Below, piece by piece: positions 41,520 through 50,533 of a stretch of DNA of 64,000 bases; the stretch's first letter is position 1; each line of letters begins with the position of its first letter. A model generated the notes under the pieces. That model had not been told where the DNA came from and made no database searches. It was given only the letters and a program-made list of their open reading frames with translations. This DNA comes from Variovorax sp. EL159 (GTDB taxonomy: Bacteria > Pseudomonadota > Gammaproteobacteria > Burkholderiales > Burkholderiaceae_C), in contig NZ_FMUJ01000011.1 of the NCBI RefSeq assembly GCF_900100965.1, positions 62,001 to 126,000 on the forward strand, in the 5' to 3' direction. A program made the translations under genes and the position numbers.

Positions 41520-43023
41520 GAGCGATGAGCTCCTCTTCTGTGAGATGGTCCGCATCGAGCGTGGCGACGAGCTTGCCGGCGCGCATCACCGCGACGCGGT
41601 GGCACAGGCCGATCAGCTCCATCAGCTCGGACGAGACGACGATCACCGCGAGCCCTTCGCGGGCGAGTCGCTGGATCAGGAAATAGATGTCGCGCTTGGC
41701 GCCCACGTCGACACCGCGCGTGGGCTCGTCGAGCACCACCACCTTCGGCCGTGGCTGCAGCACCTTGGCCAGCGCGAGCTTCTGCTGGTTGCCACCCGAG
41801 AGCGACGAAGCCTTGACGTCGAGCGAGCCGGTGCGGATGCCGTAGTCCTTCACCGCCTCGGCCAGCGCGCCGCGTTCGGCCTCGGGCTTCAGCCAAGGCT
41901 GCGCGTAGCGTTCGAGCGCCATCAGCGTGAGGTTCTGGCGCAAGCCGAAGTTGACGTGCAGGCCCTTGCCCTTGCGGTCTTCGCTGAGGTAGGTAAGGCC
42001 ATGTTTCGCTGCATCGCGCGGGTTGCGCCAGCCTTTGCCGTTCGGCACGGGCTGGCCGAGCATTTCGACGCTGCCGCTCGCGGGACGCAGGCCGAGCAGG
42101 CCTTCGAAGAGTTCGGTGCGGCCTGCCCCGACGAGGCCCGCGAAGCCGAGGATCTCGCCGGGGCGCACCTCGAAGCTCGCGTCCTGCGCCCAGCCGGGCA
42201 CGTTGAAATTGCGCACGCGCATCGCGGGTGCATCGGCCGCGATCACCACGTCACGCGGCGGGTACAGGTCGGCCAGCTCGCGGCCCACCATGAGGTTCGC
42301 CATCTGCTGGCGCGTGACATCGGGCGTGGGTGCGCGCGCGACGAAGCGGCCGTCGCGCATCACGATCACTTCGTCGGTCACCTGCTCCACTTCGTCGAGC
42401 TTGTGCGAGATGTAGACGATGGTCACGCCATCAGCGCGCAGCTGGGCGATGAGCTTGAACAGGCGTTCGGTCTCGCCGGGCGTGAGCGTCGCGGTGGGCT
42501 CGTCCATGATGAGCAGGCGCGCGCGGCGGGCGATGGCCTTCGCGATCTCGACGAGCTGCTTCTCGGCCACGATGAGCTTGCGCACCTTGGTGCGCGGGTC
42601 GACCTGCAGGCCGACGGCGGCGAGGGCTGTTGCGGCGTCGCGCTCCATCGAGGCATCGTCGAGCAGCCAGCCCTTCTTCTTTTCGTGGCCCAGGAAGATG
42701 TTCTGCGCCACGCTCAGGTCTTCGGCGAGGTTGAACTCCTGGTGGATCAGCACGATGCCCAGCGCTTCTGCATCGCGCGAACTCGTGAACCGCTGGGGCT
42801 GGCCGTTGATGCGCAGCGTGCCGCCGGTCAGTTGCTCGTAGCCCGCGAGGATCTTCATCAGCGTGGACTTGCCAGCGCCGTTTTCACCGAGCAGGCCGTA
42901 CACGCGGCCGGGCGCGAGCGCGAAGCTCACGCCGTGCAGCACCTGCACCGGGCCGAAGGCCTTCACCACCGCGTCGAATTCGACAGCGACGCTGCCCTTG
43001 GTGTGGTTGCTATCCGCGCTCAT
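41482..43023 (-). CDS. Sugar ABC transporter ATP-binding protein (RbsA/MglA-like)
   Basis: A 513-residue protein of two fused ABC ATPase domains, as in RbsA/MglA/XylG. First domain: Walker A GENGAGKST near residue 45, Walker B LLIMDEPTA; its signature is degenerate (AEKQLVEIAKA). Second domain: GLVGAGRTE in place of Walker A, signature SLSGGNQQK and Walker B VVVLDEPTRG. This asymmetry is normal in the family. It overlaps the ROK gene by four bases (ATGA). Confidence 0.94.
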   Translation of the reverse strand: MSADSNHTKGSVAVEFDAVVKAFGPVQVLHGVSFALAPGRVYGLLGENGAGKSTLMKILAGYEQLTGGTLRINGQPQRFTSSRDAEALGIVLIHQEFNLAEDLSVAQNIFLGHEKKKGWLLDDASMERDAATALAAVGLQVDPRTKVRKLIVAEKQLVEIAKAIARRARLLIMDEPTATLTPGETERLFKLIAQLRADGVTIVYISHKLDEVEQVTDEVIVMRDGRFVARAPTPDVTRQQMANLMVGRELADLYPPRDVVIAADAPAMRVRNFNVPGWAQDASFEVRPGEILGFAGLVGAGRTELFEGLLGLRPASGSVEMLGQPVPNGKGWRNPRDAAKHGLTYLSEDRKGKGLHVNFGLRQNLTLMALERYAQPWLKPEAERGALAEAVKDYGIRTGSLDVKASSLSGGNQQKLALAKVLQPRPKVVVLDEPTRGVDVGAKRDIYFLIQRLAREGLAVIVVSSELMELIGLCHRVAVMRAGKLVATLDADHLTEEELIAHATGTADTHAAA

Positions 43024-44222
43024 GGCGCCACTCCGCGCACCTTGAGGGTTTCGTGCATCGCGAGCACGCCGGCGCCGACAAGGCCGCCCTGCATGCCCAG
43101 CGGCGTGTACTGGATCTCGAGGTGCCGCGTCGACAGCGCGAGCGAGCGCTGGTACACGCTCTGGCGCACCGCCGCGAGAAACAGCGGCCCGATGCGCGTG
43201 ATGCCGCCGCCGATGAACACATGCGACGGATTGAAGAAGTTCACCACCGACGCGAGCATCTGGCCGATGAGGCTGCCCGCGTGCTGGATGATGCCGTTGG
43301 CGGCCGTGTCGCCGCCGCGGCTGGCCTGGCCCACGTCGATCGCGTCGATGCGCCCGTGCACGCGCAGGCATTCGGCCAGCGTCGCGCTTTCGCCGGCCTC
43401 GGCCGCCTGCACGGCCATGCGCGTGATCGCGGGGCCGGCGGCCATCGCTTCGACGCAGCCGAGGTTGCCGCAATGGCAGCGCGGGCCTTCCTGGTCGACG
43501 CAGATGTGGCCGACGTCGCCGGCCGACCCGGCGGCACCGCGGTACACCTCGCCGTGGCAGACGATGCCGCAGCCGATGCCGGTGCCGATCTTGATGACGA
43601 GGAAGTTGTTGAGCGAGCGCTTGAGGCGCCAGAGCTCGCCCAGCGCCATGAGGTTCACGTCGTTGTCGACGAAGACCGGCGCCGCGTAGTCTTCGCGCAG
43701 GTAGTCTCGGATCGAGAAGCCATCCCAGGCCGGCATCAGCGGCGGGTTCACAAGCTGGCCGATCTCGAAGTTGACCGGGCCGGGCACGCCGATGCCGATG
43801 CCCAGAACGTTCTTGGCACTGCAGCCGCAGCGGGCCAGCAGTTCGCGCATGAGGACGCGCACGCGCGCCAGCACGACGGTCGGGCCTTCGCGCACGTCGG
43901 CGGGTTCGTCGTGTTGCGCGAGCACGGTGAGGTCGGGGCGCAGCACGGCCACGTCGAGGCTGGTGGCACCGATGTCGATGCCGACGAGCACGCCAAGGCC
44001 GGCATGGAGCTGCAGGTTTTCGGGGCGGCGTCCGCCGGAAGAACGTTGCAGGCCCGCTTCAGCCAGCAAGCCCTGTTCGACAAGCCCGGCGATCAGCCCG
44101 TTGGCCTTGCTCTTGGAAAAGCCGAGCTGTTCGGCCATCGCATGGCGCGAACCGCCGGCCGACCAGAAGGTCGTTTCCAGCAACCGCATTTCGTCGGTCG
44201 TGATGCCGCTCCAGGGTGCCAC
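43020..44222 (-). CDS. ROK family transcriptional regulator (NagC/XylR-like)
   Basis: A 400-residue ROK repressor. N-terminal winged HTH (HAMAEQLGFSKSKANGLIAGL near 28-48) and a sugar-kinase-like domain with VGIDIGATSLDVAVL near 85. The zinc-binding CHCGNLGCVEAMA is near 245. Such regulators sense free sugars or sugar phosphates. The GTG start at 44222 has GGAGAC 8 bases upstream. It is the first gene of the sugar-transport operon, and a CTTCGA-N11-TCGAAG dyad lies about 100 bp upstream. Confidence 0.92.
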   Translation of the reverse strand: MAPWSGITTDEMRLLETTFWSAGGSRHAMAEQLGFSKSKANGLIAGLVEQGLLAEAGLQRSSGGRRPENLQLHAGLGVLVGIDIGATSLDVAVLRPDLTVLAQHDEPADVREGPTVVLARVRVLMRELLARCGCSAKNVLGIGIGVPGPVNFEIGQLVNPPLMPAWDGFSIRDYLREDYAAPVFVDNDVNLMALGELWRLKRSLNNFLVIKIGTGIGCGIVCHGEVYRGAAGSAGDVGHICVDQEGPRCHCGNLGCVEAMAAGPAITRMAVQAAEAGESATLAECLRVHGRIDAIDVGQASRGGDTAANGIIQHAGSLIGQMLASVVNFFNPSHVFIGGGITRIGPLFLAAVRQSVYQRSLALSTRHLEIQYTPLGMQGGLVGAGVLAMHETLKVRGVAP

Positions 44223-44322
44223 GCGTTTGTCTCCGGTGTTCTTGCCTTCTTTTGCCGCCGCAGCCTGTGGCCTTGGGCGAAGGCGAATACTAGGGGCAGG
44301 GCTTCAGCCGGACAAGGCTGAA

Positions 44323-44345
44323 CTTCGACCAAATTCAGATCGAAG
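44323..44345. promoter_or_regulatory. CTTCGA-N11-TCGAAG dyad upstream of the ROK operon
   Basis: A perfect 6-bp inverted repeat with 11-base AT-richer spacer, about 100 bp upstream of the ROK start codon. Spacing suits two helical-turn-related half-sites for a dimeric repressor. Assignment to the ROK protein rests on position only. Confidence 0.4.
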
Positions 44346-44378
44346 ATGGCGTATTCGGTGTGGCCTGAAGCCAGACGC

Positions 44379-44405
44379 AAAAAAGCCGCCCGGAGGCGGC
44401 TTTTT
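44379..44405. terminator. Terminator at the end of the atp operon
   Basis: AAAAAAGCCGCC, loop CGGA, GGCGGCTTTTT: a strong stem with A/T runs on both sides, 30 bp after the atpC stop (minus strand). Confidence 0.9.
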
Positions 44406-44434
44406 GGAGAGCGAGAGCCTGATGGGCTCTTCTC

Positions 44435-44854
44435 TTACTTCTTCTGGCGGTACTTGCGCAGTGCCGCGATCTGGGCGGCCATCACGGCCAGTTCCGATTG
44501 CGCCATCGCGATGTCGATATCGCTCTTCGCGTTCTTCAGCGCTTCCTCGGCGGCAGCCTTGGCCTGGTTGGCCTTTTCGTCGTCGAGGTCCTTGCCGCGG
44601 ATCGCGGTGTCGGACAGCACGGTGACGGCGTTGGGCTGCACCTCGAGAATGCCACCGGCCACGAAGACGAATTCTTCGCCGCCGTCGGCCGTTTCGATGC
44701 GCACGGCACCCGGGCGGATGCGCGTGATCAGCGGGGTGTGGCGCGGATAGATGCCGAGCTCACCGGCTTCACCGGGCAGCGCGACGAACTTGGCCTCGCC
44801 CGAGAAGATCGACTCTTCCGCGCTGACCACGTCGACGTGAATGGTGTTTGCCAT
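44435..44854 (-). CDS. atpC: ATP synthase F1 subunit epsilon
   Basis: A 139-residue epsilon subunit, N-terminal beta sandwich (IHVDVVSAEESIFSGEAKFV; GELGIYPRHTPLIT) plus C-terminal helical hairpin (AEEALKNAKSDIDIAMAQ). It transmits rotation and can inhibit ATP hydrolysis. ATG 44854 gives the standard start MANTIHVDV; an ATG 12 bases upstream is in frame. Last gene of the operon, 18 bp after atpD. Confidence 0.96.
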   Translation of the reverse strand: MANTIHVDVVSAEESIFSGEAKFVALPGEAGELGIYPRHTPLITRIRPGAVRIETADGGEEFVFVAGGILEVQPNAVTVLSDTAIRGKDLDDEKANQAKAAAEEALKNAKSDIDIAMAQSELAVMAAQIAALRKYRQKK

Positions 44855-44872
44855 CTGAGTTCCCATGCCGCC

Positions 44873-46273
44873 TTAAGCGACCTTCTTGGCTTTTTCGAAC
44901 GCTTCGTCGATGGTGCCCACCATGTAGAACGCTTGTTCCGGCAGGTGGTCGGCTTCGCCGTTCACGATCATCTTGAAACCACGGATGGTTTCGGCCAGCG
45001 GCACGTACTTGCCAGGCGAGCCCGTGAACACTTCAGCCACGTGGAACGGCTGCGACAGGAAACGCTGGATCTTGCGGGCGCGGGCCACAGCGAGCTTGTC
45101 GTCGGGAGCCAGTTCGTCCATGCCCAGAATCGCGATGATGTCGCGCAGTTCCTTGTAGCGCTGCAACGTGCCTTGCACGGCGCGGGCCACGTTGTAGTGC
45201 TCTTCGCCGACCACGTTCGGGTCGAGCTGGCGCGAGGTCGAGTCCAGCGGGTCCACGGCGGGGTAGATACCGAGCGAAGCGATGTCACGCGACAGCACCA
45301 CGGTCGAGTCCAAGTGGGCGAAGGTGGTTGCGGGCGATGGGTCGGTCAAGTCGTCGGCAGGGACGTACACGGCCTGGATCGAGGTGATCGAGCCGACCTT
45401 GGTCGACGTGATCCGCTCTTGCAGACGGCCCATTTCTTCGGCCAGCGTCGGCTGGTAGCCCACGGCGGAAGGCATGCGGCCCAGCAGAGCCGACACTTCG
45501 GTACCGGCCAGCGTGTAGCGGTAGATGTTGTCCACGAAGAACAGAACATCACGGCCTTCGTCGCGGAACGACTCGGCAATGGTCAGGCCGGTCAGCGCCA
45601 CGCGCAGACGGTTGCCCGGGGGTTCGTTCATCTGGCCGTAGACCATGGCGACCTTCGAGTCCTCGAGCTTCTCGAGGTTCACGACGCCGGAGTCGGCCAT
45701 CTCGTGATAGAAGTCGTTGCCTTCGCGGGTACGTTCACCCACACCGGCGAACACCGACAGACCCGAGTGAGCCTTGGCGATGTTGTTGATGAGTTCCATC
45801 ATGTTCACGGTCTTGCCCACACCGGCGCCACCGAACAGGACCACCTTGCCGCCCTTGGCGAACGGGCACACCAGGTCGATCACCTTGATGCCGGTTTCGA
45901 GCAGGTCTTGCGAGGGCGACAGTTCGTCGTAGGCGGGAGCCTTACGGTGGATCGAAGCGGTGACTTCCTGGCCGACAGGGCCGCGTTCGTCGATGGGCGA
46001 ACCCAGCACGTCCATGATGCGGCCCAGCGTGGCCTTGCCGACCGGCACGGTGATGGGGGCGCCGGTGTTCTTGACGATGATGCCGCGGCGCAGGCCGTCG
46101 GACGAACCGAGTGCAATCGTGCGCACCACGCCGTCGCCGAGCTGCTGCTGGACTTCGAGGGTCAGCGCGCTGCCTTCGAACTTCAGTGCGTCGTAAACCT
46201 TCGGCATCTGGTCACGCGGGAACTCCACGTCGACCACGGCGCCGATACATTGGACAATTTTTCCTTCAGCCAT
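44873..46273 (-). CDS. atpD: ATP synthase F1 subunit beta
   Basis: The 466-residue catalytic subunit. Walker A GGAGVGKTVN near residue 149, catalytic Glu in GERTREGNDFY, Walker B VLFFVDNIYR, and the DELSEED-like loop near the C-terminus is DELAPDDK. Length is standard. Separated from atpG by about 600 bp containing a small lipoprotein gene, an unusual interruption of the canonical atpAGDC order. Confidence 0.97.
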   Translation of the reverse strand: MAEGKIVQCIGAVVDVEFPRDQMPKVYDALKFEGSALTLEVQQQLGDGVVRTIALGSSDGLRRGIIVKNTGAPITVPVGKATLGRIMDVLGSPIDERGPVGQEVTASIHRKAPAYDELSPSQDLLETGIKVIDLVCPFAKGGKVVLFGGAGVGKTVNMMELINNIAKAHSGLSVFAGVGERTREGNDFYHEMADSGVVNLEKLEDSKVAMVYGQMNEPPGNRLRVALTGLTIAESFRDEGRDVLFFVDNIYRYTLAGTEVSALLGRMPSAVGYQPTLAEEMGRLQERITSTKVGSITSIQAVYVPADDLTDPSPATTFAHLDSTVVLSRDIASLGIYPAVDPLDSTSRQLDPNVVGEEHYNVARAVQGTLQRYKELRDIIAILGMDELAPDDKLAVARARKIQRFLSQPFHVAEVFTGSPGKYVPLAETIRGFKMIVNGEADHLPEQAFYMVGTIDEAFEKAKKVA

Positions 46274-46396
46274 GACGTTTCCTTCTGGATGGATCTCTAA
46301 ATAATTGCGACAGGTTCTTGCAGAAGCGTCCTGGTGCCAGTACGGGCCGCTTTTGCAAGAATGCCGGACAGGCCGGCACCCTTGGAATGGTTCAGA

Positions 46397-46786
46397 TCAG
46401 CACTTCATTGCCGTGGCTTGCGCGGCGAAGGCGTCCGAGGCGGCCTTGCAGGCTTGGCCCAGGGCATCCTTGTTGGTGCCCATTGCCGCCCAGCTGGCCT
46501 TGGTCTGATCGAGGCTCGACTTCATCGCGTCGGCGGCTGCACCGCTTTGCGCAGCCACGCAGGCCGTGACCTTCGCCAGGTAGTCGTTGCACTCTTGCGG
46601 CAGGTCGGCGGCCGATGCCGTCGGGGCTGCTGCTGCGGGTGCTGCCGCTGCGGGTTCCGGTGCAGCGGGTGCAGGAGCCGGCGCAGGTGCTGCGGCGGGA
46701 GCTGGAGCAGGCGCTGGCGCGTCTTCCTTTTTGGAGCAGGCAGTCAGAGCGGCGGCAATGGCCACCAGAGCAAGAATTTTCTTCAT
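46397..46786 (-). CDS. Small lipoprotein inserted between atpG and atpD
   Basis: A 129-residue predicted lipoprotein: signal peptide MKKILALVAIAAALTACS (lipobox LTAC, Cys 17), a low-complexity Ala/Pro linker of about 40 residues, and a C-terminal helical domain with three cysteines (LPQECNDYLAKVTACVAAQ and the terminal AMKC). The pattern of paired Cys around helical segments resembles small periplasmic DUF5339-like proteins, a tentative resemblance. It is co-directional with the atp genes, 123 bp from atpD and 88 bp from atpG. It has no known link to ATP synthase. Confidence 0.8.
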   Translation of the reverse strand: MKKILALVAIAAALTACSKKEDAPAPAPAPAAAPAPAPAPAAPEPAAAAPAAAAPTASAADLPQECNDYLAKVTACVAAQSGAAADAMKSSLDQTKASWAAMGTNKDALGQACKAASDAFAAQATAMKC

Positions 46787-46874
46787 TTGCGCAGAGTCCC
46801 CTAAAAGAAGGCCTTGGATTACCAGGCACGCAGAGCGTGCCCGATCAGCAATGTGGCCCGTTGCATTGCCTCAA

Positions 46875-47750
46875 TCAGACGCCGGCAGCCGCAGCCGCGC
46901 CGGACACGATTTCGGACAGTTCCTTCGTGATGCCGGCCTGGCGGGTCTTGTTGTAGACCAGCTTCAGTTCGTCGATCACGTTGCCCGCGTTGTCGGTGGC
47001 AGCCTTCATGGCCACCATGCGCGCGGAATGCTCGGAAGCCATGTTCTCGGCCACGGCCTGGTACACCAGCGATTCCACGTAGCGCACCAGCAGTTCGTCG
47101 ATCACGCTTTGCGCGTCGGGCTCGTAGATGTAGTCCCACGAGTGATGACCCGACTCGACCTGCAGCGTCTCGGCCTTCAGCGGCAACAGTTGTTCCACCA
47201 TCGGCTCTTGCTTGATGGTGTTGATGAACTTCGTGTAGCACAGGTACACCGCCGACAGCTTGCCCTCGGCATAGGCGTCGAGCAGCGTCTTGACGGGCCC
47301 GATGAGCTTGTCGAGATGCGGCGTGTCGCCCAGGTGCGTCACATGGGCCACCACGCGGGCGCCGATGCGGTTCAGGAAACCCAGGCCCTTGCTGCCGATG
47401 GCCACCGACTCGACCACGTTGCCCGCTGCCTGCGCTTCGCGCAGCTTGCCGGTGACAGCACGCAGCAGGTTGGTGTTCAAGCCGCCGCACAGGCCCTTGT
47501 CGCTGGTCACGATGATGAAACCGACGCCCTTGGCATCGGTCGTCTTCATGAACGCGTGGGTGTACTCCGGGTTCGCCTTGCCGAGATTCGCCGCGATGTT
47601 GCGGATCTTTTCGCTGTAGGGGCGAGCGGCGCGCATGCGTTCCTGCGCCTTGCGCATCTTGGAAACCGAGACCATTTCCATGGCCTTGGTGATCTTCTTG
47701 GTGTTTTCCACCGATTTGATCTTGCCGCGGATTTCCTTACCAGCTGCCAT
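46875..47750 (-). CDS. atpG: ATP synthase F1 subunit gamma
   Basis: A 291-residue gamma subunit, the rotating central stalk. N-terminal helix KEIRGKIKSVENTKKITKAM; middle domain starting GFIIVTSDKGLCGGLN; C-terminal helix SEHSARMVAMKAATDNAGN and LVYNKTRQAGITKELSEIV. All canonical. It starts 33 bp downstream of atpA. Confidence 0.97.
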   Translation of the reverse strand: MAAGKEIRGKIKSVENTKKITKAMEMVSVSKMRKAQERMRAARPYSEKIRNIAANLGKANPEYTHAFMKTTDAKGVGFIIVTSDKGLCGGLNTNLLRAVTGKLREAQAAGNVVESVAIGSKGLGFLNRIGARVVAHVTHLGDTPHLDKLIGPVKTLLDAYAEGKLSAVYLCYTKFINTIKQEPMVEQLLPLKAETLQVESGHHSWDYIYEPDAQSVIDELLVRYVESLVYQAVAENMASEHSARMVAMKAATDNAGNVIDELKLVYNKTRQAGITKELSEIVSGAAAAAGV

Positions 47751-47783
47751 GAGAGCTCCTTCTTGCGTCGATCAAGGCGTCGA

Positions 47784-49397
47784 TCAGGCGAACGACTTCT
47801 TGAACGAAGTGGCGGCGGCCAGCAGTTCGGCTTCCGCGTCCTGGCAGACCTTCTTGAAAGCCTTCTTCTCGTCGCTGTCGTCGGCCTTGGCAGGCTTGAC
47901 GTCCCACTTGGCGCCGTTCTTTTCCATCGTGGCCAGCAGAGGTGCGTGGCTCGACTTGAGGAACTGGTGGAAGCCGTGCTCGAACGAGAGAACCTTCTTG
48001 ACGTCGATGTCGTCCATGAAGCCCTTGTTCACCGCGAACAGCGTGGCGCTCATCAGCGAGATGGGCAGCGGGCTGTACTGGGTCTGCTTGAGCAGTTCGG
48101 TCACGCGGGCACCGCGGTCGAGCTGCTTGCGGGTGGCTTCGTCGAGGTCCGAGGCGAACTGGGCGAAGGCCGCGAGTTCGCGGTACTGGGCCAGGTCGGT
48201 ACGGATACCGCCGGACTGGTTCTTCACCAGGTTGGTCTGAGCCGACGAACCCACGCGCGACACCGAGATACCGGCGTTGATGGCGGGACGGATACCGGCG
48301 TTGAACAGGTTGGTTTCCAGGAAGATCTGGCCGTCGGTGATCGAGATCACGTTGGTCGGAACGAAGGCGGACACGTCGCCGGCTTGCGTTTCGATGATCG
48401 GCAGCGCGGTCAGCGAACCGGTCTTGCCCTTGACTTCACCCTTGGTGAAGGCTTCGACGTAGTCGGCGTTCACGCGGGCTGCGCGCTCGAGCAGACGGCT
48501 GTGGAGATAGAACACGTCACCGGGGTAGGCTTCGCGGCCTGGCGGACGGCGCAGCAGCAGCGAGACTTGGCGGTAGGCCACGGCTTGCTTGGACAGGTCG
48601 TCATAGACGATCAGCGCGTCCTGGCCGCGGTCGCGGAAGTATTCGCCCATCGTGCAGCCCGAGTAGGCCGACACGTATTGCATGGCCGCCGATTCGGAGG
48701 CCGATGCTGCCACCACGATGGTGTAGTCCATCGCGCCGGCTTGTTCGAGAGCGCGCACCACGTTCTTGATCGACGAAGCCTTCTGGCCGATCGCAACGTA
48801 GACGCAGGTCATGTTCTGACCCTTCTGGTTGATGATCGCGTCGATCGCCACTGCCGTCTTGCCGGTCTGGCGGTCACCGATGATCAGCTCGCGCTGGCCA
48901 CGGCCGACGGGCACCATCGAGTCGACGGACTTCAGGCCGGTCTGCATCGGCTGGTCGACGGACTTCCGTGCGATCACACCCGGAGCGACCTTTTCGATCA
49001 CGTCGGTCATCTTGGCGTTGATCGGACCCTTGCCGTCGATCGGCTGGCCCAGCGCATTCACCACGCGGCCGATGAGTTCGGGGCCGACCGGCACTTCCAG
49101 AATGCGGCCCGTGCACTTGACGGTGTCGCCTTCGGAGATGTGCTCGTACTCGCCCAGAATCACGGCGCCGACCGAGTCGCGCTCGAGGTTCAGCGCGAGG
49201 CCGAACGACGGCGTGCCGTCAGCGCTCGGCGGGAACTCGAGCATTTCGCCCTGCATCGCGTCGGACAGGCCGTGCACGCGCACGATGCCGTCGGTCACCG
49301 AGACCACGGTGCCCTCGTTGCGGATGTTGGCGCTGACCCCAAGGCCCTCGATGCGGCTCTTGATCAGTTCGGAAATTTCTGCGGGATTGAGTTGCAT
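47784..49397 (-). CDS. atpA: ATP synthase F1 subunit alpha
   Basis: A 537-residue non-catalytic nucleotide-binding subunit. Starts MQLNPAEISELIKSRIEGL; Walker A GDRQTGKTAV near residue 170, and Walker B LIVYDDLSKQ. It is about 24 residues longer than E. coli AtpA (513). The extra lies near the C-terminus, in a charged insertion (KWDVKPAKADDSDEKKAF) that I associate with related Comamonadaceae. Neighbours atpH and atpG confirm identity. Confidence 0.97.
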   Translation of the reverse strand: MQLNPAEISELIKSRIEGLGVSANIRNEGTVVSVTDGIVRVHGLSDAMQGEMLEFPPSADGTPSFGLALNLERDSVGAVILGEYEHISEGDTVKCTGRILEVPVGPELIGRVVNALGQPIDGKGPINAKMTDVIEKVAPGVIARKSVDQPMQTGLKSVDSMVPVGRGQRELIIGDRQTGKTAVAIDAIINQKGQNMTCVYVAIGQKASSIKNVVRALEQAGAMDYTIVVAASASESAAMQYVSAYSGCTMGEYFRDRGQDALIVYDDLSKQAVAYRQVSLLLRRPPGREAYPGDVFYLHSRLLERAARVNADYVEAFTKGEVKGKTGSLTALPIIETQAGDVSAFVPTNVISITDGQIFLETNLFNAGIRPAINAGISVSRVGSSAQTNLVKNQSGGIRTDLAQYRELAAFAQFASDLDEATRKQLDRGARVTELLKQTQYSPLPISLMSATLFAVNKGFMDDIDVKKVLSFEHGFHQFLKSSHAPLLATMEKNGAKWDVKPAKADDSDEKKAFKKVCQDAEAELLAAATSFKKSFA

Positions 49398-49446
49398 GAC
49401 TCTTTCCTTCTTTCTTTGAGGCTACAAGTAGAGGGCTGGAAACCGA

Positions 49447-49977
49447 TCAGGCCGCCAGCGCAACTTTCATTTGTTCAAGGCGCGCTTTGACGGAGGTGTC
49501 GAGCACCTCGTCGCCGACCACCACGCGGATGCCACCGATCAGTTCCGGCTCTTGCTGGACCGTGACCTGGAGCTTGCGACCGAAACGCTTTTCGAGCGCA
49601 GCGGCCACATTGGCCAGGGCTGCGGCGTCGATCGGGAAGGCGCTGTAGACCACGGCGTCGGACGAGCCGCTCTTCGCGTTGGCCAGTGCCCGGAACTGCT
49701 TCGCAATTTCCGGCAGCACCGAAAAACGCCCGTTTTCGAGCAGCGCACTCAGGAAGTTCTGAGCGGGAGCAGCCAGCGGCGCACCGAATGCACCGGCGAC
49801 CACGCCGAGAACCTGTTCGGCCGTGGCCTTGGGGTTGTCGGCGAACTGCTGGAGCTCTGGATTGGCCGCGATGGCGGCAACCTTTTCGAGCCAGGCGCTG
49901 GTACCGGCAACGTCAGACGACGAAGCCTTGAAAAGCGCCTCGGCGTAGGGGCGTGCAATGGTGGCGAGTTCTGCCAT
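49447..49977 (-). CDS. atpH: ATP synthase F1 subunit delta
   Basis: A 176-residue delta subunit joining F1 to the peripheral stalk. N-terminal helical domain beginning ELATIARPYAEALFKAS and the conserved C-terminal segment ELIGGIRVVVGDEVLDTSVK. Starts 8 bp after atpF, ends 49 bp before atpA. Confidence 0.95.
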   Translation of the reverse strand: MAELATIARPYAEALFKASSSDVAGTSAWLEKVAAIAANPELQQFADNPKATAEQVLGVVAGAFGAPLAAPAQNFLSALLENGRFSVLPEIAKQFRALANAKSGSSDAVVYSAFPIDAAALANVAAALEKRFGRKLQVTVQQEPELIGGIRVVVGDEVLDTSVKARLEQMKVALAA

Positions 49978-49985
49978 GGCTTCGA

Positions 49986-50456
49986 TCAGAGTTCGGTCTG
50001 CAGACGGGCGAGCAAATCGGCGTGGACGCCTGCATTCACTTCCTTGCGCAGAATCTGCTCTGCGCCCTTGACGGCCAGTGCGGCAACCTGCTCGCGCAGG
50101 GCTTCACGGGCCTTCAGTGCCTGCTGGTCGGCTTCGACGCGGGCAGCTGCAACGATCTTGTTGCCTTCTTCGGTCGCGCGGGCCTTGGCCTCTTCAACGA
50201 TGGCCTGGGCGCGACGTTCGGCGTCGGCAAGACGTTGTGCGGACTCGTTGCGTGCCTGGCCGAGTTCGGCTTCCACACGCTTGTTGGCGGCGGACAGCTC
50301 GGACTTGGCCTTGTCGGCGGCAGCGAGGCCTTCGGCGATCTTCGCAGCGCGGTCGTCCAGCGCCTTCGCGATCGGCGGCCACACGAACTTCATCGTGAAC
50401 CCGACCAGGATCAGGAACACGATCATCTGAACGATCAGGGTACCGGTAATGCTCAC
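49986..50456 (-). CDS. atpF: ATP synthase Fo subunit b
   Basis: A 156-residue b subunit of the peripheral stalk: an N-terminal membrane span (TLIVQMIVFLILVGFTMKFV) followed by a long charged coiled coil (ERRAQAIVEEAKARATEEG and so on). Length equals E. coli AtpF (156). Confidence 0.96.
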   Translation of the reverse strand: MSITGTLIVQMIVFLILVGFTMKFVWPPIAKALDDRAAKIAEGLAAADKAKSELSAANKRVEAELGQARNESAQRLADAERRAQAIVEEAKARATEEGNKIVAAARVEADQQALKAREALREQVAALAVKGAEQILRKEVNAGVHADLLARLQTEL

Positions 50457-50533
50457 TTTTCACCCTCTCTTTGGGATTGAATGCGAAGCCATTCCGCAGA
50501 AGGGAACGACGACACGGGTCCGACGAGAAAGAC

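Noticed and set aside
46587..49490. A 967-codon open frame on the plus strand opposite atpG/atpA
   Set aside because: It is fully antisense to well-recognised atpG and atpA, has no homology-like motif, and its His/Arg-rich composition is typical of antisense frames in high-GC DNA.
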